Positions 44,095 to 52,846 of a stretch of DNA of 64,000 bases are shown here, one piece after another (the stretch's first letter is position 1; each line of letters begins with the position of its first letter). The translations under genes and the position numbers were made by a program. This stretch comes from Gemmatimonadota bacterium (GTDB lineage: Bacteria > Gemmatimonadota > Gemmatimonadetes > Gemmatimonadales > Gemmatimonadaceae), in contig JAJTFH010000008.1 in assembly GCA_021298395.1 (NCBI GenBank), forward strand, positions 35,868 to 99,867, written 5' to 3'. Under the pieces are notes generated by a model that was given only the letters and a program-made list of their open reading frames with translations, was not told where the DNA came from and did not search any database.

Positions 44095-45167
44095 GCCCCT
44101 TCTCCCGCGAGGCGCTCCTCCAGGTCAGCGAGACGCAACGCCTCCATCAACGGCTGCAACGCCCCGTTCATCACCCCGGCCAGATCATGCGTGGTGAACC
44201 CGATCCGGTGATCGGTCACGCGGCTCTGCGGATAGTTGTAGGTACGGATCTTGGCCGAGCGATCGCCGGTGGAGACCTGGCTCTTCCGCATCCGCGAGCG
44301 CTCCGCCTCCTGCTCGGCGAGCTTGAGATCGAGGAGACGTGAGCGCAGGACCTCCATCGCCCTGAGCTTGTTCTGCAGCTGCGACTTCTGATCCTGCTGA
44401 CTCACCACGAGCCCGCTCGGGAGATGCGTGATGCGCACCGCGGAGTCGGTGGTGTTCACGCTCTGCCCACCGGGCCCCGACGAGCGGAAGACGTCGATGC
44501 GGAGGTCCTTGTCCTCGATCGTGAGATCGATCTCATCGGCTTCGGGAAGGACGGCGACGGTCGCGGCCGAGGTGTGGATGCGGCCGGCGGCTTCGGTGGC
44601 GGGGACGCGCTGCACGCGATGGACGCCCGACTCGAAGCGGAGCTCACCGAACGCCCCAGGGCCCGAGACCTTGAAGATCACTTCCTTGAGCCCGCCGAGC
44701 GTGGCATCGGAGACGGAGATCGTCTCGATCGTCCACCCCCCATGGCGCTCGATGAAGCGGGTGTACATGCGGTGGAGGTCGGCGGCGAAGAGCGCGGCCT
44801 CATCCCCACCGGTTCCCGCCCGGATCTCGACGATGGCGTTGCGATCGTGGAGGGGATCGGGCGGGATGAGGAGGGGCTTGAGCGCCTCCTCGTGGGCGGC
44901 GATCGCCGCCGTCAGCTGCTCGACCTCATGACGCGCCTCGGCGGCGAGCTCGGGGTCCTCACATGCCACGAGCTCGCGCGCCTGCGCGAGCTCGGACTCC
45001 ATCTTCTCTAACGATTCCGCACGCGCGACGACCTGGCCGAGGCGCTGATGCTCCCGACCGAGCGATGCCATCAAGCGGGCATCGCGAACGGTCTGGGGAT
45101 CGAGGAGATCGCGCTCGACCTCGGCGGCGCGCCGCAGCGCGTCGGCGAGCCGGTCGCGGAGACTCAG
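44091..45167 (-). CDS. prfA: Peptide chain release factor 1
   Basis: RF1 ends translation at UAA and UAG. The PAT motif that reads the stop codon ([14 protein letters not shown]) and the GGQ motif ([13 protein letters not shown]) are present. The first standard start codons are TTG 45074 and ATG 45071, which give only 326-327 aa and cut the N-terminal helix. The same frame is open further upstream and reads like an RF1 N-terminus ([20 protein letters not shown]). CTG at 45165-45167, overlapping the rpmE TGA, gives 358 aa, the normal RF1 length. I therefore favour the CTG start. Confidence 0.88.
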   Translation of the reverse strand: MSLRDRLADALRRAAEVERDLLDPQTVRDARLMASLGREHQRLGQVVARAESLEKMESELAQARELVACEDPELAAEARHEVEQLTAAIAAHEEALKPLLIPPDPLHDRNAIVEIRAGTGGDEAALFAADLHRMYTRFIERHGGWTIETISVSDATLGGLKEVIFKVSGPGAFGELRFESGVHRVQRVPATEAAGRIHTSAATVAVLPEADEIDLTIEDKDLRIDVFRSSGPGGQSVNTTDSAVRITHLPSGLVVSQQDQKSQLQNKLRAMEVLRSRLLDLKLAEQEAERSRMRKSQVSTGDRSAKIRTYNYPQSRVTDHRIGFTTHDLAGVMNGALQPLMEALRLADLEERLAGEGA

Positions 45168-45370
45168 GCGCTCGCCTTGCCGTACTTCTGACGGAAGCGC
45201 TCGACTCGGCCGGCGGTGTCGATGAGCTTCTGCTTCCCGGTGAAGAAGGGATGGCAGGCCGCGCAGATGTCGGTGTTGATCTTGGCGTGGGTCGACCGCG
45301 TCTGGAAGGTGTTGCCGCAGGCGCAGATCACCGTGGCCGTCGCGTAGGTCGGATGGATCTCGGGCTTCAT
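45164..45370 (-). CDS. rpmE: 50S ribosomal protein bL31 (zinc-binding type)
   Basis: This 68-aa protein bridges the ribosomal subunits. It keeps four Cys in the CxC and CxxC pattern (ICACGNTF and DICAACHPF), which marks the zinc-holding form. The ATG at 45370 starts [12 protein letters not shown], the usual N-terminus. It is the first gene of the coupled run into prfA and prmC. A dyad lies in the gap to the divergent crp-like gene. Confidence 0.95.
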   Translation of the reverse strand: MKPEIHPTYATATVICACGNTFQTRSTHAKINTDICAACHPFFTGKQKLIDTAGRVERFRQKYGKASA

Positions 45371-45393
45371 GGACGTCGTACCAAGGAAAAGGT

Positions 45394-45422
45394 CAGGTTC
45401 GGTCGTGGTCGAACCGAGCCTG
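45394..45422. promoter_or_regulatory. Inverted repeat between rpmE and the crp-like gene
   Basis: CAGGTTCGGT (45394-45403) and ACCGAGCCTG (45413-45422) form a dyad with one mismatch and a 9-nt spacer, within the 91-nt gap between divergent genes. It could be an operator for either gene or the stem of an mRNA leader. It does not match the CRP consensus. Confidence 0.35.
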
Positions 45423-45461
45423 TAAAGATACCCACGAAATCCCATAAGATGCAAGCCGACA

Positions 45462-46211
45462 ATGGGTTGGACGTTTGACACGGGCCCCGCCCACCCCCAG
45501 ACTTCGCCTCGACCCTCACCACGCCCTCCCGTGCCCCACGCCACCGCCGAGTTCCTGGCGTCCGTCCCACTCTTCCGCTCCCTCTCCGCCGAGGAGCTCG
45601 CGATCTTCGCCCAGCTCGTCCGGGCCCGGGACTACGCCAAGGGGAGCGTGATCCTCTTTGAGGACGACCCCGGGGACGCCTTCTTTCTGGTAAGGTCCGG
45701 GCGGGTCAAGGTCGTCCTTATGGCCTCCGATGGGCGCGAGGTGATCCTCGGGATCCTCGGCGTAGGGGAGCACTTCGGCGAGCTCGCGCTGATCGACGGC
45801 CAGCCGCGGTCGGCCCATGTGATCGCGATGGAACCCGCGAGCCTGTACGTGCTTCGGCGTGAGGATTTCCGTCAGCGGGTGGAGCAGAATCCGGCGGTGG
45901 CGTGGGCCCTGCTGCTGGAACTCTCGCGGCGCCTCCGTCGGGCGGACGAGAAGATCGGCGCGCTGGTGTTGCTGGATGTGCCCGGACGGATCGCACGCCT
46001 CCTGCTGGAGCACGCCGCGGAAGGGGACGGCCAGCTCATCGACCGGCCACTCACGCACCAGACCATCGCGCACCTGGTCGGCGCGAGCCGAGAGACGATC
46101 TCCCGCACGCTCCGCGACTTCGTCGAGGCAGGGTGGATCTCCACCGAGCGCCGGCGGATCCGCCTCCTCGACCGTGAGGCGCTGAAGCGCCGGATTACCG
46201 TGCGCACCTGA
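45462..46211 (+). CDS. Crp/Fnr family transcription regulator, CRP-like
   Basis: This 249-aa protein has a cyclic-nucleotide-binding domain (about 35-150) and a winged helix (about 175-245). The phosphate-binding cassette [13 protein letters not shown] keeps Glu107, Arg116 and Ser117, matching the cAMP contacts of E. coli CRP. The recognition helix SRETISR keeps R210, E211 and R215 at CRP spacing, so TGTGA-type half-sites are expected. There are no FNR-type iron-sulfur Cys. The start may be ATG 45462 (TAAGAT lies 11 nt upstream) or GTG 45531. A CRP-like site follows the gene. Confidence 0.88.
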   Translation: MGWTFDTGPAHPQTSPRPSPRPPVPHATAEFLASVPLFRSLSAEELAIFAQLVRARDYAKGSVILFEDDPGDAFFLVRSGRVKVVLMASDGREVILGILGVGEHFGELALIDGQPRSAHVIAMEPASLYVLRREDFRQRVEQNPAVAWALLLELSRRLRRADEKIGALVLLDVPGRIARLLLEHAAEGDGQLIDRPLTHQTIAHLVGASRETISRTLRDFVEAGWISTERRRIRLLDREALKRRITVRT

Positions 46212-46238
46212 CGCGCCATCCCGTGAGCGACCCGGGCA

Positions 46239-46254
46239 TGTGAGGTGCCTCACC
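46239..46254 (+). promoter_or_regulatory. Predicted CRP-type binding site
   Basis: TGTGA-GGTGCC-TCACC matches the CRP consensus TGTGA-N6-TCACA at 9 of 10 fixed bases. It lies 28 nt after the crp-like gene and 73 nt before the MBL gene, so it could control the latter. Confidence 0.5.
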
Positions 46255-46267
46255 CCCATGGGGTGAG
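46249..46267 (+). other. Overlapping perfect inverted repeat
   Basis: CTCACCCC (46249-46256) and GGGGTGAG (46260-46267) flank CAT. The dyad overlaps the right half of the CRP-like site. It could be a terminator stem for the crp-like gene, though no T run follows, or part of a compound operator. Confidence 0.4.
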
Positions 46268-46327
46268 CTGGTGGCCTCGCGAGGGGCCTGCCCGGGCGCC
46301 ATCTTGCAGCATGGCCCGAGTGGACGG

Positions 46328-47203
46328 ATGAGCGTGCGCGCGACCTTCTGGGGGACCCGGGGCTCGATCCCGACCCCGGGCCCGCACACCGTGCGGTACG
46401 GGGGGAACACCCCCTGTGTCGAGGTGCGGACCAGCGATGGACATCTCATCATCCTCGATGCCGGCACTGGGATCCGGGCGCTCGGACGCGCCCTCCTGGA
46501 GCGGGCAGACGGTGCACCCATCGAGGCGGACCTCTTCCTCACCCACGCGCACTGGGATCACATCCAGGGGATCCCCTTCTTTGCCCCCCTCTTCGGGCGG
46601 GGGAACCGGTTGCGGATCTGGGGATCCGCGTCCCTAGAGCGAAGCGTCGACCAGGTGGTCCGCGACCAGATGTCCCCCGTCGTCTTCCCGGTCTCGTTCG
46701 AGGCCTTGGCGGCCACGATCGAGTTCCGCTCCATCGTGGAGGGCACCCCCACGCGCGGCACGGGGTATGAGGTCACGGCGTTCGCCCTGCAGCATCCCGG
46801 CGGGGCGCTGGGATACCGCTTCGCCGATCGCGTGGGTGACACCGGGGGGCTGGTGTACGTCCCTGACAATGAGTTGGCGCCGCACCCACGCTACGGGTCG
46901 GCGGGACCGTGGCGGGACCGGTTGACGGCGTTCGTCCGCGGGGCATCGGTGCTCATCCACGATGCGATGTACACCCCCGAGGAGTATGCGTCCCGTGCGG
47001 GGTGGGGGCACTCGACCCACCAGGAGGCCGTGGCGCTGGCGCTCGCCGCCGACGTGCGGACGCTGGTCCTCTTCCATCACGATCCGGAGCGCACGGACGG
47101 CGCGCTCGATCGATGTGTGGCGGAGTGTCTTGAGCTGGTGCGGCGGGCGGGGGCCTCCCTCGAGGTCATCGCCGCCGGGGAAGGCCTGACCGTGCACACC
47201 TGA
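46328..47203 (+). CDS. Metallo-beta-lactamase-fold hydrolase
   Basis: This 291-aa protein has the two-metal MBL site: THAHWDHIQG (H73, H75, D77, H78), a later His in ALQHPGGALGYRF, the Asp in LIHDAMYT and a final His in FHHDPERTDG. The N-terminus FWGTRGSIPTPGPHTVRYGG is typical of a branch related to PhnP and cyclic-nucleotide phosphodiesterases. Cyclic phosphodiester cleavage is thus possible but unproven. It lies just after the crp-like gene, downstream of a CRP-like site. I chose the ATG at 46328; an ATG at 46310 is also in frame. Confidence 0.82.
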   Translation: MSVRATFWGTRGSIPTPGPHTVRYGGNTPCVEVRTSDGHLIILDAGTGIRALGRALLERADGAPIEADLFLTHAHWDHIQGIPFFAPLFGRGNRLRIWGSASLERSVDQVVRDQMSPVVFPVSFEALAATIEFRSIVEGTPTRGTGYEVTAFALQHPGGALGYRFADRVGDTGGLVYVPDNELAPHPRYGSAGPWRDRLTAFVRGASVLIHDAMYTPEEYASRAGWGHSTHQEAVALALAADVRTLVLFHHDPERTDGALDRCVAECLELVRRAGASLEVIAAGEGLTVHT

Positions 47204-47221
47204 ACCTCTCTGGAGTCCTGC

Positions 47222-47938
47222 ATGCGCTCGTTCCTCTCTCGGTTGATCGCATTCACCCTCCTCGCGCCCCCCCTCGTCGCCCAGCACGAGACGCGCCCGA
47301 CGGTCGCGGTCCTGCCGTTCGTCAACAGTGCGATCGGTGCGGCCACGGCCGAGCTCGCGCCCCTCTCCAAGGGGATCGCCGACCTGTTGATCACCGACCT
47401 CGCGATGAATCCGGGGATCCGCGTGGTGGAGCGTGAGAACATCCAGCGGCTCCTCGATGAGCAGCGGCTCGCGCAGGACGGCCGGGTCGATGACGCCACC
47501 GCCGCGCGGATCGGTAAGCTCCTCGGCGCGAAGCACATGGTGACCGGCTCGTTCATCGCCGACGGCACGGGCCGGCTGGTCATCACGCTCAAGGCCATCG
47601 ACAGCGAGACGGGGCGGATCTCGTGGACCTTCCGCGATCAAGGGACGACCGATGGCTTCTTCCGCCTGGTCGCCACGGTGGCGGCGGCCGCCACCAGCGG
47701 TCTCAGACTCCCCGCCCTCACCCCGCAGGCGAAGGTGGCCACGGCTACGCGCGCGGCCGAGCAGAAGCAGATCCCCTTCCAGGCGGTGCTGCTCTACTCG
47801 CGCGCGCTCTCCGCGCAGGACACCGGACAGCAGGCGGAGGCGATCGCGCTCTTCACCCAGACGATCGAGCGGTTCCCCGATTTCGGCGATGCGCGCAAGG
47901 CGCGCGCCAAGTTGACCGGTGGGGGCGCCGCGCGGTAG
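47222..47938 (+). CDS. CsgG/FlgO-like secreted protein
   Basis: This 238-aa protein has a signal peptide ending LVAQ and the CsgG-like core TVAVLPFVNSAIGA, KGIADLLITDLAMNPGIRVV, ERENIQRLLDEQRLAQ and KLLGAKHMVTGSFI. A short TPR-like helical pair closes it. No lipobox Cys is present, so it is probably a periplasmic relative rather than a curli-type pore. It follows the MBL gene by 18 nt with TGGAG before the ATG. The next 161 nt up to the convergent hyuB hold no gene I can support. Confidence 0.72.
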   Translation: MRSFLSRLIAFTLLAPPLVAQHETRPTVAVLPFVNSAIGAATAELAPLSKGIADLLITDLAMNPGIRVVERENIQRLLDEQRLAQDGRVDDATAARIGKLLGAKHMVTGSFIADGTGRLVITLKAIDSETGRISWTFRDQGTTDGFFRLVATVAAAATSGLRLPALTPQAKVATATRAAEQKQIPFQAVLLYSRALSAQDTGQQAEAIALFTQTIERFPDFGDARKARAKLTGGGAAR

Positions 47939-48099
47939 GCGCGTCGAGAGAGGGGGCCAGTCCGTGACCCATGACGCCGGGCCTGCCCCGCTGGCGCGCT
48001 CCGCCGTGGACGACGAGATGAGCACGACGCGCGGCCTCCCGATCCTGTTCGATCTGCTCGTCGTCCAGACGCTCCGCCACCGCGATGCCGAGGCGGTCT

Positions 48100-49656
48100 T
48101 CAGCTCGCGCCGTAGCCGCCGCCGCCCGGCGTGCGCAGCTCCACGATATCGCCTGTCGCGAGCCCGCGACGACACTTCGCCGGGAGTGACGCGCCGTTGA
48201 GGCGATTCTCCCCTGTGGTCCCATCGCCTCCACCGGCCGCACCCCGAGGCGCGCGGGCCCGACGCTCGGTGAGGACGGTGACGGTACAGGGCGCCAACAC
48301 GCGATAGGCCCGGACGACGCCATCGCCGCCGCGATGCACCCCTGCCCCACCGGAGCCACGACGAATCGCATAGCGGTCGATCACGATGGGGTAGGCGCGC
48401 TCGAGCGATTCGATGGGGGTGTTGCGCGTGTTGCTCATCCCCACATGCACCGCATCAGGACCGGGCCCGCGTGCGCTCGCACCCTGCCCGCCCCCCAACG
48501 TCTCGTAGAAGGTCCACCCCGACCCACCGAAGGTGATGTTGTTCATCGTCCCCTGCCCCTGCGCCGGGACCTCGACGCCCGCATCCGCGAGCGCGGCGAA
48601 GAGGAGATCGGTGAGTCGCTGACTCATCTCGACATTCCCCGCGGCGACGGCCGCGGGGGACCGAGCGGCGATACAGCAGTCGTCTGGCGTGACGATCGTG
48701 ATGGGACGCGCGATCCCCGCATTGGTGGGGACGTCATCATCGAGCAGGGAGCGGAGGACGAAGAGCGCGGCGGCGCGCGTCACCTGGATCGGACAGTTCA
48801 CATTCCCCGTCACCATCGGCGCGGTGCCGGTGAAGTCGAGATGGAGGTGCCCGTCCTCGATGCGTAGTGCGAGACGAAGCGGGATCAGCGCCTCGGAGAT
48901 CCCGTCGCCCTCTAGCACATCCTCGGCCACACCCCGCGCGCCATCGAGCGCCTGCAGCCTCGCGGTCGCGCGTCGCTCCGCGTATGCGACGAGTCCGTGG
49001 ACCACCCCAGCGATCCGGTCACGCCCATGCCGAGCGAGCAACGTCTGCCATCCCGCGGCGCCCGCCGCACACGCGGCGCGCTGCGCCGCGAGATCGCCGC
49101 GGCGCTCGTCGGGGGTGCGGACGTTGGCGAGGATGAGTCGCAGCAGATCATCGTCGGGAACACCCGCGCGCTCGAGCCGCACCGGGGGAAGGATCAATCC
49201 CTCCTGCACGAGCTCGGTCGCGCCCTGCGGCATCGACCCCGGACTCATCCCGCCCACGTCGGCGTGATGCGCGCGCACCACCGCATACCCCGCCACATGA
49301 TCCCCATCCGCGATCGCCTCGACCATCGTGAGATCGGGGAGATGCGAGCCCCCATGCCAGGGGCTGTTGAGCAGGAAGACATCTCCCGGGTTGGGCGCGC
49401 AGGCCCGCACCGCACGTACCGCCTCCGGCAGCGCCCCGAGATGCACCGGGATGTGCGCTGCCTGCGCGACCATCTCCCCCTCGGCATCGAAGAGGGCGCA
49501 GGAGGCGTCACGGCGCTCCCGGATGTTCGGTGACAGCGCGCCGCGGATGAGGACCGCCCCCATCTCCTCGGCGATCATCGCCATCGTGGAGGCCCAGACG
49601 GCGACCTCCAACGGGTCCAAGGCGGTGGGATCTGTTTGCGCGGTGTGCTGCGTCAT
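48100..49656 (-). CDS. hyuB: Hydantoinase B / oxoprolinase family protein
   Basis: This 518-aa protein matches HyuB, which with HyuA forms ATP-dependent N-methylhydantoinase, 5-oxoprolinase or acetone-carboxylase-like complexes. It shows ALSPNIRERRDASCALFDAE, PVHLGALPEAV, NSPWHGGSHLPDLTMV, HHADVGGMSPGSMP and DFTGTAPMVTGNVNCP. The C-terminal part ends TPGGGGYG. The ATG at 49656 overlaps the hyuA stop as ATGA. The true substrate cannot be read from the sequence. Confidence 0.9.
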   Translation of the reverse strand: MTQHTAQTDPTALDPLEVAVWASTMAMIAEEMGAVLIRGALSPNIRERRDASCALFDAEGEMVAQAAHIPVHLGALPEAVRAVRACAPNPGDVFLLNSPWHGGSHLPDLTMVEAIADGDHVAGYAVVRAHHADVGGMSPGSMPQGATELVQEGLILPPVRLERAGVPDDDLLRLILANVRTPDERRGDLAAQRAACAAGAAGWQTLLARHGRDRIAGVVHGLVAYAERRATARLQALDGARGVAEDVLEGDGISEALIPLRLALRIEDGHLHLDFTGTAPMVTGNVNCPIQVTRAAALFVLRSLLDDDVPTNAGIARPITIVTPDDCCIAARSPAAVAAGNVEMSQRLTDLLFAALADAGVEVPAQGQGTMNNITFGGSGWTFYETLGGGQGASARGPGPDAVHVGMSNTRNTPIESLERAYPIVIDRYAIRRGSGGAGVHRGGDGVVRAYRVLAPCTVTVLTERRARAPRGAAGGGDGTTGENRLNGASLPAKCRRGLATGDIVELRTPGGGGYGAS

Positions 49657-51596
49657 CGAGCGGCCTCGCGGCGAAGCATCCACCCGCCGATCGCGAGCGG
49701 GGTCGCTACCCACCCGTCGGCGATCCACGCGGTCGCATCCGGGAGGAGGATCGAGCGAGGCCCGTGAACGGTGGCATCCGCCGAGCCGCCATGATCGATC
49801 GCGCGTTCCCCGTCGAAGGGCACGGCGTCGGTGTCGCGAGCGAAGCGCGCGGCGACACCCGGTGTGCTGGCGACATGGCGCAGCGCCACGCTCTCCACCG
49901 GCTGCGGCAAGGTGAAGCCATAGCGTGACCGATGCGCCGCGGCGAAGCGCTCGACGAGCCGGTGCGGATCGTCCTCGGGTGCCGCGGGGATCGTGAGCTC
50001 ATGGCCCTGCCCCAGATAGCGTACCCGGAGCGACCAGGCTCGCTCCGCCCCATCGACCTGCGCCGCAAGCATCTCGCAGGCTCTACGCCACCGCGCGACC
50101 GACAGGGCATCGAGTCGCTCGAGGAGACTCATCGCCGCCTCGCGCCGCTCCGGTGCGATGGCGAGCCCCACGGCGCTCAACACCCCCGCGTGCGGTGGCA
50201 CGACCACCGTCGTGATCCCAAGGGCATCGGCGAGTGCGGCGGCGTGTAACGGCCCACCCCCGCCGAAGGCGACGAGCGCGCAGGTGCGAGGATCGACGCC
50301 GCGATCGACACTCACGCGGCGTAACGCACGCGCCATCTCCGCATTCGCGATGTCGAGCATCGCCTGCGCGGTGCGTTCGATCGTGGATCCGAGACGCGAG
50401 GCGAGCCGCACGACGGCGGCGGTCGCCGCCTCGCGATCCAACGCGATCCCCGCACTGAACCCCTCGAGACCGATGCGCCCGAGCACGAGCTGGGCATCGG
50501 TGACGGTGGGTTCGGTCCCACCCCGACCGAAGGCCGCGGGCCCGGGCACCGCCCCTGCACTGCGCGGTCCGACCCGCAACGCCCCCCCATCGTCGATCCA
50601 CCCGAGGCTCCCCCCACCGGCCGACACCGTCTCGACGAGGACGCGCGGGAGGGCGATGGGGACCCCGGCGACGAGCCCGCCTGCTTCCACCAGCGGCTCG
50701 CCGTCGAGGATGAGTCCCGCATCGGCACTCGTCCCACCGATGTCAATCGTGAGGGCATCGGCGAGCCCGATGGTCCGCAGCACGGCCGCCGCGCCGACGA
50801 TTCCCCCGGCGGGCCCAGACAACGCGAGGGTCGCCGCATGGCGCGCCGCATCCGTCGCCGACCGCATCCCCCCCGCACTCGTCATGACCGCGGGCATGGG
50901 ACGCCCCGCCGCGCGCAGACGCGCCCCCAATCCCTCGAGGTACCGCACCACGCGCGGGCGCGCGTACCCCTCGGCCACCGCGGTCGCCGTCCGTTCGTAC
51001 TCGCGGATCTCCGGGAGCACCGCCGCGGCGGTCACCACCTCGAGATCGGGACGTGCCGCGCGCAGCACCTCGGCGAGCCGACGCTCATGCGCGTCGTCCT
51101 CGTAGGCGTGCAGGAGCGCGATCACGACGATCTCCGGATCGCGCGCGAGCACCTCGCGCACCACGGCGGCGATGGTCGCCTCGGTCAACGGCGTCGCGAC
51201 GGCGCCCGGGATGCGACGCTCGTCCACGGCGATCACATCGGCGGAGGCGACGAGGGGCGCGGGATGCTGCGCCGCGAGATCGTAGAGCGCGGCGCGGTCC
51301 TGACGGCGCAGTTCGAGCAGATCGGTCGCGCCGGCGGTCGCGCAGAGCACGACGCGTGCGCCGGTGCGCTCGAGCAGGAGGTTGGTGACCACCGTCGTCC
51401 CATGCACGAGGCGCGTCACCCGATCCCCCGCGTCGGGGGACGCGGCGGGCGCGATCCCCTCGAGCGCGGCGACGACCCCGATCCCCTGATCCTGCGGCGT
51501 CGACATCACCTTCCCCGTGCGGATCCGTCCGGAGGGATCGATCACCACCCCATCGGTGAAGGTCCCGCCGACGTCGACCCCCGCGGCGACGGTCAC
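49653..51596 (-). CDS. hyuA: Hydantoinase A / oxoprolinase family protein
   Basis: This 647-aa protein is the HyuA-type ATPase partner of HyuB. It has the N-terminal VDVGGTFTDGVVID, LVHGTTVVTNLLLERTGA, ALSGPAGGIVGAA and TIDIGGTSADAGLI, of the actin-like/hydantoinase A fold. The GTG start at 51596 overlaps the stop of the DUF4105 gene as GTGA. The pair most likely opens a cyclic amide such as 5-oxoproline or a hydantoin with ATP. Confidence 0.9.
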   Translation of the reverse strand: MTVAAGVDVGGTFTDGVVIDPSGRIRTGKVMSTPQDQGIGVVAALEGIAPAASPDAGDRVTRLVHGTTVVTNLLLERTGARVVLCATAGATDLLELRRQDRAALYDLAAQHPAPLVASADVIAVDERRIPGAVATPLTEATIAAVVREVLARDPEIVVIALLHAYEDDAHERRLAEVLRAARPDLEVVTAAAVLPEIREYERTATAVAEGYARPRVVRYLEGLGARLRAAGRPMPAVMTSAGGMRSATDAARHAATLALSGPAGGIVGAAAVLRTIGLADALTIDIGGTSADAGLILDGEPLVEAGGLVAGVPIALPRVLVETVSAGGGSLGWIDDGGALRVGPRSAGAVPGPAAFGRGGTEPTVTDAQLVLGRIGLEGFSAGIALDREAATAAVVRLASRLGSTIERTAQAMLDIANAEMARALRRVSVDRGVDPRTCALVAFGGGGPLHAAALADALGITTVVVPPHAGVLSAVGLAIAPERREAAMSLLERLDALSVARWRRACEMLAAQVDGAERAWSLRVRYLGQGHELTIPAAPEDDPHRLVERFAAAHRSRYGFTLPQPVESVALRHVASTPGVAARFARDTDAVPFDGERAIDHGGSADATVHGPRSILLPDATAWIADGWVATPLAIGGWMLRREAAR

Positions 51597-52846
51597 CGCG
51601 ACGCCGGGTCGGCGCTGTGTCGCAGCGCCGCCATCACCAGCGCGACGTTCGCCCCGAGCAGGAGGAGCAGTGGGCCGGCGAGCCGTTGCGCGACGATCGG
51701 CCAGAGGAGGAGCGCGAGCATCGATTGTGCGGCGATGAGCAGGAGGAGCGTGCGGACCCAGCGCGGCGCCTGCCCCGCGAGGATCGCGCGGGCCGCCGGG
51801 ATCGCGACGATGAGCGCGACGGGCGACGCCAAGAGCAGCGTGAGATTGCGATACCAGAAGACGTGGGCCGAGCCGAGCCACATCCCGAGGAGCAGCACCC
51901 CGACGAGGCCGGTCAGCGTGAACCACCCGCCGGTGAGGATCGCGGCCGGGATACGCGACCGGCGCCGCATGGTCGGGGTGAGCGGGATGAGGAGGAGCCC
52001 CCACATGGCGAGCACCGGTCCCAGCGGACCGAGGACGAGTCCCCCGGGCTCGGCGCGCTCCACGGGACGCCGCGCCACGTAGTGGACCGTCTCCGCGGCG
52101 ACGAGCGGAACCGGTCCCGCCGCAGTCGCCACCGTCACGCTGCGCAGATGGTCACGGAGCCGCATCGGGATGAACATCGTCTCCCACGCCGTCATCCGGG
52201 TGTCGGCCATCGGACCCAACGCAAGCTCGATCCCCGCCTGCGCGAAGGGATCGGGAGCGCTCAACCGTCGCGATTCCGATCGGTAGGTGAGATCGGTCTG
52301 GAGCGCGGTGAACTGCGGCCGGAGGATCCCCCCGAGTGCGACATCGAGTGCATCCCGCACCCGCGTGGAGCAGTTGTCTCGGAAGTAGTCGTAGCGGTAC
52401 TCGCGGTTCTCTGGCAGCGCATTGCGGGCGACCGCCAGCGCGAGTGCCTCCGCCTGCGTCGGGGTGAGGGCGAGGACCTGCTCTTCCGTCGCGCGATCGC
52501 GCTCCTGATACGCCGCGATCAACGGTTGCGAGGGGAAGGCCGCGACCCAATACCGCGTCTCTCCGCTGAGGAAGCGGCGCAGGAAGCCGGGATCGTCGAA
52601 GGAGAACATCCCCCAGTTGTAGGCGAGATCGCTCCCCGTGACCCGATCCCGGACGCGGATGGCATTGTGCCCGTACCGCTCGAAGATCGCATCGCCCGGC
52701 CCGAAGGTCAGGACGGAGACCAGGTATCGACCGGTCGCCGATGTAGACGCCAACGGCGCCATCGCCGTCGACTGCGCCTGCGCCGGCACACTCACCGCAG
52801 CGAGGACCGCGCCGGCGAGGGCACGGCGCAGCCAGCGCGCGCTCAC
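51593..52846 (-). CDS. DUF4105 membrane protein (possible lipoprotein N-acyltransferase)
   Basis: This 417-aa protein has a signal region ending AQAQ and a periplasmic DUF4105 domain with a His in RYGHNAIRVRD and a Cys in DYFRDNCSTRVRDAL, the expected catalytic pair of a papain-like thiol enzyme. About five membrane helices follow in the C-terminal third. I recall that a DUF4105 protein of Bacteroides (Lnb) N-acylates lipoproteins; assigning that role here is inference. The GTG start overlaps the oxidoreductase stop. Confidence 0.72.
   Translation of the reverse strand: MSARWLRRALAGAVLAAVSVPAQAQSTAMAPLASTSATGRYLVSVLTFGPGDAIFERYGHNAIRVRDRVTGSDLAYNWGMFSFDDPGFLRRFLSGETRYWVAAFPSQPLIAAYQERDRATEEQVLALTPTQAEALALAVARNALPENREYRYDYFRDNCSTRVRDALDVALGGILRPQFTALQTDLTYRSESRRLSAPDPFAQAGIELALGPMADTRMTAWETMFIPMRLRDHLRSVTVATAAGPVPLVAAETVHYVARRPVERAEPGGLVLGPLGPVLAMWGLLLIPLTPTMRRRSRIPAAILTGGWFTLTGLVGVLLLGMWLGSAHVFWYRNLTLLLASPVALIVAIPAARAILAGQAPRWVRTLLLLIAAQSMLALLLWPIVAQRLAGPLLLLLGANVALVMAALRHSADPASR

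Noticed and set aside
47939..48099. Possible short plus-strand gene in the gap between the CsgG-like gene and hyuB
   Set aside because: The frame continues over the hyuB end as Arg-rich shadow sequence and has no ribosome binding site or recognisable fold. I see nothing else there.
48100..51596. Calling hyuA/hyuB a specific 5-oxoprolinase
   Set aside because: The family covers several cyclic amide and ketone substrates, and the context does not decide between them.
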